Shown here in pieces: positions 18,018-25,787 of a DNA stretch of 64,000 bases. Below the pieces are notes generated by a model, which was not told the DNA's origin, did no database searches, and was given only the letters and a program-made list of their open reading frames with translations. The DNA lies in assembly GCA_903839845.1 (NCBI GenBank), contig CAIMEA010000004.1:35733-99732 (forward strand). The letters run 5' to 3'. The position numbers and the translations under genes are program-made. This DNA is from an uncultured Hyphomicrobiales bacterium (GTDB lineage Bacteria; Pseudomonadota; Alphaproteobacteria; Rhizobiales; Xanthobacteraceae). Each line of letters begins with the position of its first letter. The first letter of the stretch is position 1.

Positions 18018-18914
18018 ATGTTCACACTCGCCCATTTGTCCGATCCGCATCTGGCGCCGTTGCCGCCGGCGCGCCTTCTTGAACTCGGCGGCAAGCGCCT
18101 GACCGGCTGGCTGAACTGGAAGCGCAAGCGCCATCTGGTGCATGACCGCGCGACGCTGAAGGCCCTGCTTGCCGACCTGCAAGCGCAAGCGAGCGACCAC
18201 ATCGCGGTGACCGGCGACATCGCCAATATCGGCCTGCCGGCTGAATATGCGCGCGGCCGCGAATGGCTGGCGAGCCTGGGCCCGGCGCGCGACGTCAGCT
18301 TCATTCCCGGCAATCACGACATCTATGTCGCCGGCTGCGCCGAGATGGCGGCGCGCGAATGGGGCGCGCATATGCGCGGCGATGACATAGCGGATTCTTT
18401 GGGCGACAGCTTTCCCTATGCGCGGCGGCGCGGACCGCTTGCGCTGATCGGCGTTTCAAGCGGCGTGGTCACCGCGCCATTCATGGCGACCGGCGAAATC
18501 GGTCCGGCGCAATTGCAAAGGCTTGCCGCGCTGCTCGATATGCTCAAAGGCGAAAAGCTGCTCCGCGTGGTGATGATCCACCATCCGCCGGTCAGTCTCG
18601 CCGCACATCACAAGCGGCTGATCGATGCCGGCGCGCTCAAGGCGGTGATCGCCTCGCATGGCGCGGAGTTGCTGCTGCACGGCCACGACCATCGCGCCAT
18701 GCTCAACTGGCTCGACGGACCGGACGGCGCACGCGTGCCCGCTATCGGCGTGCCATCGGCGTCGGCAAAGCCGGGCATGGATCACGAACCGGCGGGATAT
18801 AATTTGTACCGGATCGATGGTGTGGCGGGTGCGTGGCGCTGTGAGATGGTGTCGCGGGGCATGAGCCTTGATGGCAAGGTCACCGAGCGGACGCACGCAA
18901 CTCTTTTTGGCTAA
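18018..18914 (+). CDS. Metallophosphoesterase
   Basis: Cytoplasmic binuclear metallophosphoesterase of 298 residues. All family blocks are present in order: HLSDPHL (about 6-12), VTGDIAN, PGNHDIY, IHHPP and LHGHDH. The group resembles cyclic-nucleotide phosphodiesterases of the CpdA type, but the substrate is not determinable. ATG 18018 is used; a TTG two codons earlier is in frame. Its stop overlaps the stop of the convergent minus-strand gene by three bases. Confidence 0.91.
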   Translation: MFTLAHLSDPHLAPLPPARLLELGGKRLTGWLNWKRKRHLVHDRATLKALLADLQAQASDHIAVTGDIANIGLPAEYARGREWLASLGPARDVSFIPGNHDIYVAGCAEMAAREWGAHMRGDDIADSLGDSFPYARRRGPLALIGVSSGVVTAPFMATGEIGPAQLQRLAALLDMLKGEKLLRVVMIHHPPVSLAAHHKRLIDAGALKAVIASHGAELLLHGHDHRAMLNWLDGPDGARVPAIGVPSASAKPGMDHEPAGYNLYRIDGVAGAWRCEMVSRGMSLDGKVTERTHATLFG

Positions 18915-19483
18915 GGCCGAGGCCCGTTGAGCAGCGCCAAGGTGAACAGCGCGCCGACGGCCATGACCACGCCGTAGACGAACGTGCGGAAGGCGCGCAG
19001 GCGGCCGCGTTGATGTTCCAGTTCGAGCAGTTTGCGCGCCGTCGCCTCGCCGAACGGCGCGTCGTCGGATAAAGCGCGTTCGCGCTCGACGAGGCGGCGC
19101 GCGACATAGCGCGTCACCGCGTGCACGATCTCCGGAATCTCGTGGCTTTCCGCCAAAGTGGCGCGGCCAAAGCGGGTCTCCTGCACGAAACGGTATTGCC
19201 GTTTGTCGCGGCCCATTTCCACATGCGCGATGACGTCGATCCACAGCCGCGGCACGTCGCCGCGCGACAACCCGCGGTCGAACAATTCGATATGCGACGG
19301 CACGTCGGCGAACAGGGAATCGAGCGCCTCGTTCAACAGCTCAAGCCGCGCCTGCTCGGCGTCGCGCAAATCGACGACGACGGCCGAGCGCTCGGCCACC
19401 TCGGTGCGCACCTCGCGCATGGCCTGTTTCAGCGGATGCGGTGCGGCCTGCGAAGCAGGCTGGTTTTTGCGGCGTCCCCACAT
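18911..19483 (-). CDS. Conserved protein of unknown function with a C-terminal membrane helix
   Basis: Protein of 190 residues. The body is charged and predicted helical, and one C-terminal hydrophobic segment (about 166-186, FVYGVVMAVGALFTLALL) would anchor it in the inner membrane. No enzyme motif is visible. The frame is clean from ATG 19483 to the stop that meets the convergent phosphoesterase gene. I do not recognise a named family. Confidence 0.72.
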   Translation of the reverse strand: MWGRRKNQPASQAAPHPLKQAMREVRTEVAERSAVVVDLRDAEQARLELLNEALDSLFADVPSHIELFDRGLSRGDVPRLWIDVIAHVEMGRDKRQYRFVQETRFGRATLAESHEIPEIVHAVTRYVARRLVERERALSDDAPFGEATARKLLELEHQRGRLRAFRTFVYGVVMAVGALFTLALLNGPRP

Positions 19484-19584
19484 CGGGCCAATTTAGCAAA
19501 GGCAAGCGCCCCGGCAAAGCCGAAAAACACGATTTTTCAAGGCCTTCGATGGTTAACCCAGGGTTAAAGCGCCAAAAATGCGCG

Positions 19585-20367
19585 CTAGCCGCGCGGTTTG
19601 ACGCCATAGGCCCGAGCCCAGCCGAGGCAGTCCTCGGTACGGCCGCGCGGGCGATATTCGCAGCCGACCCATTCACTGTAACCGAGCCGATCGATCTCGG
19701 AAAAGACGAAGGGGTAGTTTATCTCGCCCTGCTCGTCCGGCTCGCACCGCACCGGCACCTGCGAACACTGGACGTGGCCGATGATCTTCTGGTGCTTCCT
19801 GAAGCGCTCGATCAAATCGCCGCCGACGATCTGCACATGGTAGAAATCGTATTGCAGCCACAGGTTCGGCTTGCCGACCTTGGCAATGATGTCGGCGCCG
19901 TGCTCGACCTGGGACAGGAAATAGCCCGGCTGGTCGCGCGGATTGATCGGCTCGATATAGAGCTTGATGTTTTTCTCAGCCGCCAGATCGGCGGCGCGCG
20001 TGAGGTTGGCGACGAAGACTTTTTCGGCTTGGGCGCGGTTGCCGGGATCGACCCGGCCGGCCAGACAATGAATGGCGGTGGCGCCGATGGTGGTGACGTA
20101 ATCGAGCGCGTCGCTGAACGATTTGTCCCAGTCGGCCTCGCGGCCGGGCAGCGCGCAAAGGCCGAATTCGCCGGTTCCGCCTTGCGACGAATTGATGCCG
20201 AGCGCGCGCAGCTTATTGCGCTCGAGCGCGCGCTTGAAGTCCGCCGCCGGCACATCCGGGAACCGGCCCTCGACCGCCGCAAAACCGGCCGCCGCCGCCG
20301 CGTCGATGCGCGCCAGCAGAGGGCGATCGGTAAACAGGTAATCGAGGTGCACCGAGAACTTTGGCAT
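19585..20367 (-). CDS. hyi: Hydroxypyruvate isomerase family protein (TIM barrel)
   Basis: Xylose-isomerase-like TIM barrel of 260 residues in the Hyi/OtnI group, which isomerises hydroxypyruvate and tartronate semialdehyde or related 2-oxo sugar acids. Typical blocks are MPKFSVHLDYLFTD, NSSQGG, IEPINPRDQPGYFL (metal-ligand Glu) and LQYDFYHVQIVGGDL (Asp/His ligands), with the final EYRPRG. AAGGAGC precedes ATG 20367. It is divergent from an isocitrate/tartrate-type dehydrogenase across 90 bases, which suggests shared control and a role in C4/C3 hydroxyacid metabolism. Confidence 0.9.
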   Translation of the reverse strand: MPKFSVHLDYLFTDRPLLARIDAAAAAGFAAVEGRFPDVPAADFKRALERNKLRALGINSSQGGTGEFGLCALPGREADWDKSFSDALDYVTTIGATAIHCLAGRVDPGNRAQAEKVFVANLTRAADLAAEKNIKLYIEPINPRDQPGYFLSQVEHGADIIAKVGKPNLWLQYDFYHVQIVGGDLIERFRKHQKIIGHVQCSQVPVRCEPDEQGEINYPFVFSEIDRLGYSEWVGCEYRPRGRTEDCLGWARAYGVKPRG

Positions 20368-20457
20368 GATCTGCTCCTTGCGTGGCCGCACGCGCCGGTA
20401 TTCATTACCCATCCAAACGTTTCGCGCCAGCCCAACACGGCAACCAGAGAAAACACC

Positions 20458-21543
20458 ATGGCCGCCAACTCCGCTTTTCACATCGCCGTCTTGCCCGGCG
20501 ACGGCATCGGCCATGAAGTCACCAAACCGGCGCTTGACGTGCTGCGGCGCATCGAGGACACGACGCCGAGCCTGAAATTCCGTTTCAGCGAGCGGCCCGC
20601 CGGCGCCGAGGAATACAAGGCGACCGGCAAGTCGATGTCGGCAGAGACCATCAAATTGTGCGGCGAGGCGGACGCAATTTTTCTCGGCGCCTGCGGCCTG
20701 CCGAGCGTGCGCTATCCGGACAATACCGAGATCATGCCGCAGGTCGAACTGCGCTTCATCTACGATCTCTATGCCGGGGTGCGGCCGGCGCGACTGATCC
20801 CCGGTGTGCCGTCGCCGATCGTCGGCGCGGATAAGCACGGCATCGACTTTGTGCTCATTCGCGAATCGACCGAGGGGCTGTTCGCCTCGATGGGCAAGGG
20901 TGTCACCACGCATGACGACGCGCGCGAGACTCTGGTCGTCACCCGCAAGACCACCGAGCGGCTGTTCGACTTCTCATTGCATCTGGCCGAGCGGCGCAAG
21001 AAGCGCGGCAAGCCCGGACGCTTGACGCTGGTCGACAAGGCCAATGTGTTCAAGGCCTTCAACTGGCAGCGCGACATCTTCAACGAGCGCAAGCCGAAAT
21101 TCCCCGACGTTGCGACCGACATGCTCTATGTCGACGCCTGCGCCGCGCTGATGGTGAAAAAACCGTGGGACTTCGACGTCATGGTGATGGAGAACATGTT
21201 CGGCGACATTCTCTCCGACCTCGCCGCCGGATTGATCGGCGGTCTCGGCATCGCGCCGTCGGCGGATATCGGCGACACGCACGCTGTGTTCCAGCCGTGC
21301 CACGGCACCGCGCCGGACATCATGGGCCAGGGCAAGGCCAATCCGACAGCGATGATCTTGTCCGCCGCGATGATGCTCGACTGGCTCGCCGATAAGCACG
21401 ACCATGCGCCCGCCGCCGAGGCCGCGCAACGCATCGAGCGCGCCGTCGATTCCGCCTATGCGTCAGGCTTGAAGCCGATGGAATATGGCGGCAACGACGG
21501 CACCGCGGCGATCACCAAGGCGGTGATGACAGCGCTGGGGTAA
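20458..21543 (+). CDS. Isocitrate/isopropylmalate dehydrogenase family protein
   Basis: NAD(P)-dependent beta-decarboxylating dehydrogenase of 361 residues. The nucleotide/substrate motifs include VLPGDGIGHEV, RESTEGLFAS, DKANVFK and the metal site ENMFGDILSDLAAGLIGGLG. The substrate loop differs from classical LeuB (RELTGG), so it is more like tartrate/malate-type or uncharacterised members. The divergent hydroxypyruvate isomerase supports a tartrate or related hydroxyacid substrate, but this is inference. ATG 20458 is preceded by AGAGA. The frame is open far upstream but only through intergenic and antisense sequence. Confidence 0.88.
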   Translation: MAANSAFHIAVLPGDGIGHEVTKPALDVLRRIEDTTPSLKFRFSERPAGAEEYKATGKSMSAETIKLCGEADAIFLGACGLPSVRYPDNTEIMPQVELRFIYDLYAGVRPARLIPGVPSPIVGADKHGIDFVLIRESTEGLFASMGKGVTTHDDARETLVVTRKTTERLFDFSLHLAERRKKRGKPGRLTLVDKANVFKAFNWQRDIFNERKPKFPDVATDMLYVDACAALMVKKPWDFDVMVMENMFGDILSDLAAGLIGGLGIAPSADIGDTHAVFQPCHGTAPDIMGQGKANPTAMILSAAMMLDWLADKHDHAPAAEAAQRIERAVDSAYASGLKPMEYGGNDGTAAITKAVMTALG

Positions 21544-21614
21544 CGCCCGCGCGGTCGAATAAATATCTGAATTACTTTGTTTTTTTACCGGATGCCGCAC
21601 CCCCGGTCGGGGGG

Positions 21615-21643
21615 CTTGAAATCAAAAAACGCCGTTCCTAAAT
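21615..21643 (+). promoter_or_regulatory. Sigma-32 (RpoH) type promoter of hsp20
   Basis: CTTGAAA at 21615-21621 and CCTAAAT at 21637-21643 form a heat-shock-type -35/-10 pair with a spacer close to that of RpoH promoters. Transcription from about 21650 would give a leader of about 90 bases, the length expected for the ROSE element that follows. Confidence 0.6.
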
Positions 21644-21649
21644 CGATCG

Positions 21650-21739
21650 CCGCCAGGCGCTCGATCGAGGCTTGGTGCGGGCGTCGGCGGGTGTCCGGCG
21701 TACTGCTCGTACCCATGTTGCTCAACGGAGGATGTGGCT
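21650..21739 (+). promoter_or_regulatory. ROSE-type RNA thermometer in the hsp20 leader
   Basis: The last hairpin pairs CCATGTTGCTC (21713-21723) with GGAGGATGTGG (21727-21737). A single bulged G sits in the TTGCT/AGGA segment, the hallmark of ROSE elements that mask the Shine-Dalgarno sequence at low temperature. A small stem GTAC-tgctc-GTAC (21700-21712) precedes it, as in known Bradyrhizobium ROSE leaders. Melting at heat shock would free the SD just before ATG 21740. Confidence 0.85.
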
Positions 21740-22240
21740 ATGAGGAACTATGATTTTGCTCCCCTGTGGCGGTCGAGCATCGGCTTCGACCGCATGTTCG
21801 ATCTCATCAACAACACGCAGTTGCTCGAAGGGCCGGACAACTATCCGCCCTACGACATCGTCCGAACCGGCGATGAGTCCTACCGCATTTCGCTGGCGGT
21901 TGCCGGCTTTGCGGAAGACGACATCACGGTAACGGCTCAGCAGAACCTTCTGACCGTGACCGGACGGAAGACCGAGGAGAAAACGGAGACGCCGGCCAAG
22001 GACTTTCTCTATCGCGGCATCTCGGCCCGCGCCTTCGAGCGCAAGTTCAGTCTTGAGGACCATGTCGAGGTCGAGAAGGCCCTTTACGAGAACGGCCTCC
22101 TGCAAATCGATCTGGTGCGAAGAATTCCCGAGGCGATGAAGCCGCGGCGGATTGAAATAGCCGCGGCCCAGGACGCCCGGGAGGCCGGCAAAGACAAGCC
22201 GATCGACAAGACAGCCGAGCGCTTGCGCATCGCGTCCTGA
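21740..22240 (+). CDS. Hsp20 family small heat-shock protein (IbpA-like)
   Basis: ATP-independent holdase chaperone of 166 residues. The N-terminus (FAPLWRSSIGFDRMFDLIN) and the start of the alpha-crystallin domain (YPPYDIVRTGDESYRISLAVAGF) are of the class A IbpA type, and the strand YENGLLQIDLVRRIPE ends the domain. ATG 21740 is eight bases from CGGAGG; a GTG at 21734 is too close to the SD. Expression is predicted to be heat-induced twice over, by a sigma-32 promoter and a ROSE leader. Confidence 0.95.
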   Translation: MRNYDFAPLWRSSIGFDRMFDLINNTQLLEGPDNYPPYDIVRTGDESYRISLAVAGFAEDDITVTAQQNLLTVTGRKTEEKTETPAKDFLYRGISARAFERKFSLEDHVEVEKALYENGLLQIDLVRRIPEAMKPRRIEIAAAQDAREAGKDKPIDKTAERLRIAS

Positions 22241-22266
22241 CGCGGGCGGTCGCGCTCGAAGGCGTT

Positions 22267-22298
22267 GAGGTGGCCCGGCCATTCACGCGGGCCACCTC
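22267..22298 (+). terminator. Strong hairpin between hsp20 and the next gene
   Basis: GAGGTGGCCC and GGGCCACCTC form a perfect ten-base stem around a 12-base loop. There is no T-run, and the following gene starts only 24 bases later. It is therefore more likely an mRNA-processing or partial-termination element inside the heat-shock operon than a full terminator. Confidence 0.55.
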
Positions 22299-22321
22299 CT
22301 GCTTGGAAAGGAGGAATGACA

Positions 22322-22714
22322 ATGAGCGAACAGCTGAACCCATCTGAAAAATTCGCGCGACGCCGCCGTGCCGGCGATGACGCGTTCGATCTTGACGCGC
22401 TGCTCCATCCGGCGTCGGCCTTCGTGCATCCCGACCAGGTGGTCAACGATTCCGATCTCACATTGAACGAAAAGCGGGCCATTCTTGCCTCATGGGCCTC
22501 GGATGCCTGCGCGGTGGAGGCGGCACCGGCGCTGCGGCAAAGCGCGGGCGGCCGCGTGGTGCGATTCGATGAGATCATGGACGCGCTGCGGACCCTCGAC
22601 CGGCAACAGGCGGCGACTGCGGACGTGGCCCGCTTCCGGCGCGCGCCGCGCTGGATGCGGCCGTTGGGCCGCGGTCGCAGCGGCCGCGACGATCAAGGCT
22701 CACCACTGATTTGA
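22322..22714 (+). CDS. Small protein of unknown function in the hsp20 operon
   Basis: Protein of 130 residues, charged, with a conserved-looking middle (LHPASAFVHPDQVVNDSDLTLNEKRAILASWASDA). It has the feel of a family found downstream of hsp20 genes in Bradyrhizobium relatives; the function is unknown. GGAAAGGAGG (22305-22314) lies seven bases before ATG 22322; the in-frame ATG at 22316 is too close to the SD. No membrane segment or enzyme motif is seen. Confidence 0.8.
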   Translation: MSEQLNPSEKFARRRRAGDDAFDLDALLHPASAFVHPDQVVNDSDLTLNEKRAILASWASDACAVEAAPALRQSAGGRVVRFDEIMDALRTLDRQQAATADVARFRRAPRWMRPLGRGRSGRDDQGSPLI

Positions 22715-22726
22715 CGGAGGCGCACC

Positions 22727-22807
22727 ATGTTGCTCGCCACCGCTTTTGTGTTGTCGGTCTGCCTGGCCGTCGCGGCTGTCGTGATCGAGCGGCAAACCGA
22801 GGCCTGA
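22727..22807 (+). CDS. Very small membrane protein (26 residues)
   Basis: ATG 22727 follows GGAGG at ideal spacing. The peptide MLLATAFVLSVCLAVAAVVI then ERQTEA is a single membrane helix with a short charged tail. It lies between two small genes of the hsp20 operon with spacings of about 12-14 bases, so it is probably translated from the same mRNA. Evidence is the SD, the clean helix and the position; conservation could not be tested here. Confidence 0.55.
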   Translation: MLLATAFVLSVCLAVAAVVIERQTEA

Positions 22808-22821
22808 TCGGAGCCGCCCCG

Positions 22822-23016
22822 ATGCAAACCGCCGATATCATCGATCGCTACATCGTCGGACGCGACAGAAATGTCGTGCGCGTCGCCTTCGACCGGCGCG
22901 ATCCAGATCCGCCAACGCCAAAATTTCCCGGCGGCGCCGCCTTGCGCCAGTGTCACAACGATGATTCCGCCGAGCTGACGGACAACGCAGCGATTGGGGT
23001 GTCGGCGCTGGGCTAG
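22822..23016 (+). CDS. Small protein of unknown function, last gene of the hsp20 operon
   Basis: Protein of 64 residues starting MQTADIIDRYIVGRDRNVVRVAF; GGAG lies eight bases before ATG 22822. No recognised domain. The N-terminal half looks like a short folded unit, the rest is Pro/Asp-rich. Position and spacing indicate translation with the preceding genes. The operon ends just before the terminator hairpin at 23031-23052. Confidence 0.5.
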   Translation: MQTADIIDRYIVGRDRNVVRVAFDRRDPDPPTPKFPGGAALRQCHNDDSAELTDNAAIGVSALG

Positions 23017-23023
23017 CAATCGC

Positions 23024-23052
23024 AAAAAAACAGGCCGCCTCGCGGCGGCCTG
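23024..23052 (-). terminator. Rho-independent terminator (minus strand)
   Basis: CAGGCCGCC-TCGC-GGCGGCCTG is a perfect nine-base stem. On the minus strand it is followed by seven T residues (A7 on the plus strand at 23024-23030), so it best serves the DUF2171 gene ending at 23083. It may also stop the plus-strand hsp20 operon, where the trailer is only TCTAAAT. Confidence 0.85.
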
Positions 23053-23082
23053 TCTAAATGCGTACAGCGAGCGCGACGGGCT

Positions 23083-23322
23083 TTACGCCTTTTCTTCTTC
23101 CATCGTCACCGCGACATCGGCATTGGCCGAGAGGCGGACCTTTTGGCCTTCCACTTCGGCGACCAGTCCGAGATCGATGAAGTGGTGATGGCCTTTGTGC
23201 GTGCCCTCACCGCTGTCGGCCTTGGTCAGTTTGATCTTCTTGCCTTCGACCTTGTCGACGGTTCCAATATGAACGCCATCGGCGCCGATGACTTCCATAT
23301 GTTCTTTAATGTCGTTCTTCAT
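23083..23322 (-). CDS. DUF2171 domain-containing protein
   Basis: Small protein of 79 residues of the DUF2171 family (PRC-barrel-like), with IKEHMEVIGADGVHIGTVDKVEG at the start and HHHFIDLGLVAEVEGQKV in the middle. The function is unknown; paralogues are often stress-associated. AAGGA precedes ATG 23322. A clear terminator follows 30 bases after the stop. Confidence 0.9.
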   Translation of the reverse strand: MKNDIKEHMEVIGADGVHIGTVDKVEGKKIKLTKADSGEGTHKGHHHFIDLGLVAEVEGQKVRLSANADVAVTMEEEKA

Positions 23323-23389
23323 TGAATTTGTCCTTAGTGGTCTGCGCTAACGCGCCACAAAGGATTTGGTTCAACCGATCTGGCGACGG

Positions 23390-25204
23390 CTAGAATTCCT
23401 TCCAGTCGTCGTTGACGGCGGTGGCCAGCGCAGTCTGCATGCCACGCGCCCCGCCCCCGGATGCGGTCCGCTTGAGCGCCGCGCCGGGACGCTTCTGCGC
23501 AGCCGGACCGCGCGACGGCGGAGTGGCTTGACGCGACGCCGGCCGTTCGGCCGGCTCCCGGGCCTGCGGCGCCGATGCGCGGAATTCGGAACCGTGGGCG
23601 ATCTGGAAGAAGGCGACCTGGTCGTCCATCGCCTTGGCCTGGAATTCCAGGGTCTTGGCGGTGGCAGCGTTTTCCTCGACCAAAGCCGAGTTCTGCTGCG
23701 TCACCTCGTCCATCTGGGTGAGCGCCTTGTTGATCTGCTCGATGCCGGTCGCCTGTTCGATCGAGGCGTTGGCGATGTCGGAGACGACAGCGGCGACCTT
23801 CTTGATCGAGTCGACGATCTCGGTGAGCGACACGCCGGCGCGATTGACGAGCTCGACGCCGTCCTTGACCTGGCCGTTCGAGTTAGTGATCAGGTCCTTG
23901 ATGTCTTTCGCCGCCTGCGACGAGCGCTGGGCCAGACTACGCACTTCCGAGGCGACGACGGCGAAGCCACGGCCGGCTTCGCCGGCGCGCGCCGCTTCGA
24001 CCGCCGCATTGAGCGCCAGCAAATTGGTCTGGCGGGCGATCTCGTCGATGACGCCGATGATGTCGGAGATCTTGCGCGACGACTCCTCGATCTTCGCCAT
24101 GGCTTCGACAGCCTGAGCGACGACCTTGCCGCCACGATCGGCGACTTCGCGGGTGGCGTTCGCATCGGAGTTCGCCATCTGCGCGCTTTCGGCGTTTTTC
24201 TTCACGGTGGCGGACAGCTCTTCCATCGCGGCGGACGTTTCTTCCAGGCTGGCGGCCTGTTCCTCGGTGCGCTGCGACAGGTCGGTGGTCGAGGTCGAAA
24301 TCTCGGCCGAGGCGTTGGTAACCTCGCGGCCGGAATTCTTGATATTGCCGATGGTGGCGGAAACCTTCTGTGCCATCAGCTGAACCGCATCGGCGATCTG
24401 GCCGACTTCGTCCTTGCGGCCGGTGCCGGGGACGGAGATGGCGAAGTTGCCGCCTGCGACGTCTTCGAGGGGGCTTATCAGCGCGCGCAACGGGCGAGCG
24501 ATCGCGATCGATCCGAACACGGCGGTCAGGATCGTGATGAGGATGGTCAAGGCTCCAAAAACGATGGCGGTCGTGGCCGAGAAGCTGATGGCCTGTTGGG
24601 CCTCGGCCTGCGACCGATCGGCGGCCTTCGACGTGGCTTCAACGATTTCGTCGGCGGCCTTGATGATGCCGAGCGCGGCTGGAATGGCCACCGGCGCCGC
24701 ATTCTCAATCATCGTGCCGAGTTCCTTCAAGCGCGCCGCGTCGGTCTGCGACCGCTCGCCGGCGCCGGCTTTCGATTGAATAGCTAGCATTTCGCGACGC
24801 AAGGCGGAATTGTTGACTGTGATCTTGGCGTAGAGCGCAGCGTCGGCTTTCATTTTCTTGATTTGCTCAACCACCGAGGCGGTGGTGGCCGCAGCGGCAA
24901 TGCGATCGATAATCTTCTCGAACCCGGCATGCTCCTTATTGATTTCGTTGCCCTGCTCTTCCAGAGCCTTGGGATCGTCGGCGTAACGGACATAGAGGGC
25001 TGCGACGCGCATGCCGCGGATCGCCGCCTTGGCCATCGCCGCGTCAAGCGCCATTTGGGCGCGCCGGTTTGTCGTGTCGTTGGCGGATTTAATAGTGCCC
25101 GCCGACATCATCTGACTGACGATCAGAATGACAACCAGCAGAATCGTGATGCCCGACATGATTGCCAGTTTTGTGCCGATGCGAATATTTGAAAGGCTAA
25201 GCAT
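23390..25204 (-). CDS. Methyl-accepting chemotaxis protein
   Basis: Inner-membrane chemoreceptor of 604 residues. TM1 is near residues 13-33, a periplasmic helical sensor region covers about 35-185, TM2 is near 188-213, a HAMP domain follows ([18 protein letters not shown]), and a long cytoplasmic coiled coil comes next. The conserved tip [21 protein letters not shown] binds CheA/CheW. The C-terminal end DDWKEF is a typical CheR/CheB tether-like pentapeptide region. It stands alone without che genes in the window. The ligand is unknown. Confidence 0.94.
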   Translation of the reverse strand: MLSLSNIRIGTKLAIMSGITILLVVILIVSQMMSAGTIKSANDTTNRRAQMALDAAMAKAAIRGMRVAALYVRYADDPKALEEQGNEINKEHAGFEKIIDRIAAAATTASVVEQIKKMKADAALYAKITVNNSALRREMLAIQSKAGAGERSQTDAARLKELGTMIENAAPVAIPAALGIIKAADEIVEATSKAADRSQAEAQQAISFSATTAIVFGALTILITILTAVFGSIAIARPLRALISPLEDVAGGNFAISVPGTGRKDEVGQIADAVQLMAQKVSATIGNIKNSGREVTNASAEISTSTTDLSQRTEEQAASLEETSAAMEELSATVKKNAESAQMANSDANATREVADRGGKVVAQAVEAMAKIEESSRKISDIIGVIDEIARQTNLLALNAAVEAARAGEAGRGFAVVASEVRSLAQRSSQAAKDIKDLITNSNGQVKDGVELVNRAGVSLTEIVDSIKKVAAVVSDIANASIEQATGIEQINKALTQMDEVTQQNSALVEENAATAKTLEFQAKAMDDQVAFFQIAHGSEFRASAPQAREPAERPASRQATPPSRGPAAQKRPGAALKRTASGGGARGMQTALATAVNDDWKEF

Positions 25205-25787
25205 TTCAAGCGGTCCTGGTTATGGATTCCGACCGCAAAGACAGGTGGATCAAGTCAGCCCGTATACTGAACCGGCGCTTTGTTGGCTTGACCCGCTCGC
25301 GGCAAAAACGACACGTGAATTCCTGGCTTGGAACCTATGAAAACCGCATGGAGAATTGGTTTAATTACATCCAATTGCATATCGACACGTGAAATCAATA
25401 AACTGGATTGCCAAGCCGGCGCCGTCGCGCGGCTTTAACATCATAAATTCGGATCGGCGGTGTATCGCTACCGCTTGCCGATCGCCGCGATGACGCGCGG
25501 CAACACCGCCGCGGCGACACGGCTATGCGAAGCCGCGGCGGTCGCAACAGGTGCCGAAAGAATGCTGCGGCGCACAATTGTACCGGGTGCATCGCGGATT
25601 CGTATTCACATGCCGCCTTTGTTGTAATCTCGCGCGAGCGGTATCGATTTGCCGGCTGCCGATAACCATCTCTAAATTGTTAAATGTCGATTTCTGTGTG
25701 TGATTCCGCGCATCAATGATAAATAAAACAATAATAAGTTCTCTTCTGGCGTGCGCGGAAGAGATGCGCACTTAGGGAGTGTTTTGT
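25205..25787. other. 583-base intergenic region, no gene recognised
   Basis: Separates the divergent chemoreceptor and oxoamine-synthase-fusion genes. No frame on either strand has a convincing start, SD and protein-like composition. The base composition is visibly more AT-rich than its surroundings near 25340-25410 and 25660-25745. Those islands probably hold the promoters of the two genes. A GC-rich inverted-repeat-like part (GCCGCGGCG... near 25505-25545) lies between them. Confidence 0.6.

Noticed and set aside
19441..20457. N-terminal extension of the isocitrate-like dehydrogenase
   Set aside because: The in-frame open stretch is antisense to the hydroxypyruvate isomerase gene; the family start is at 20458 with an SD-like AGAGA.
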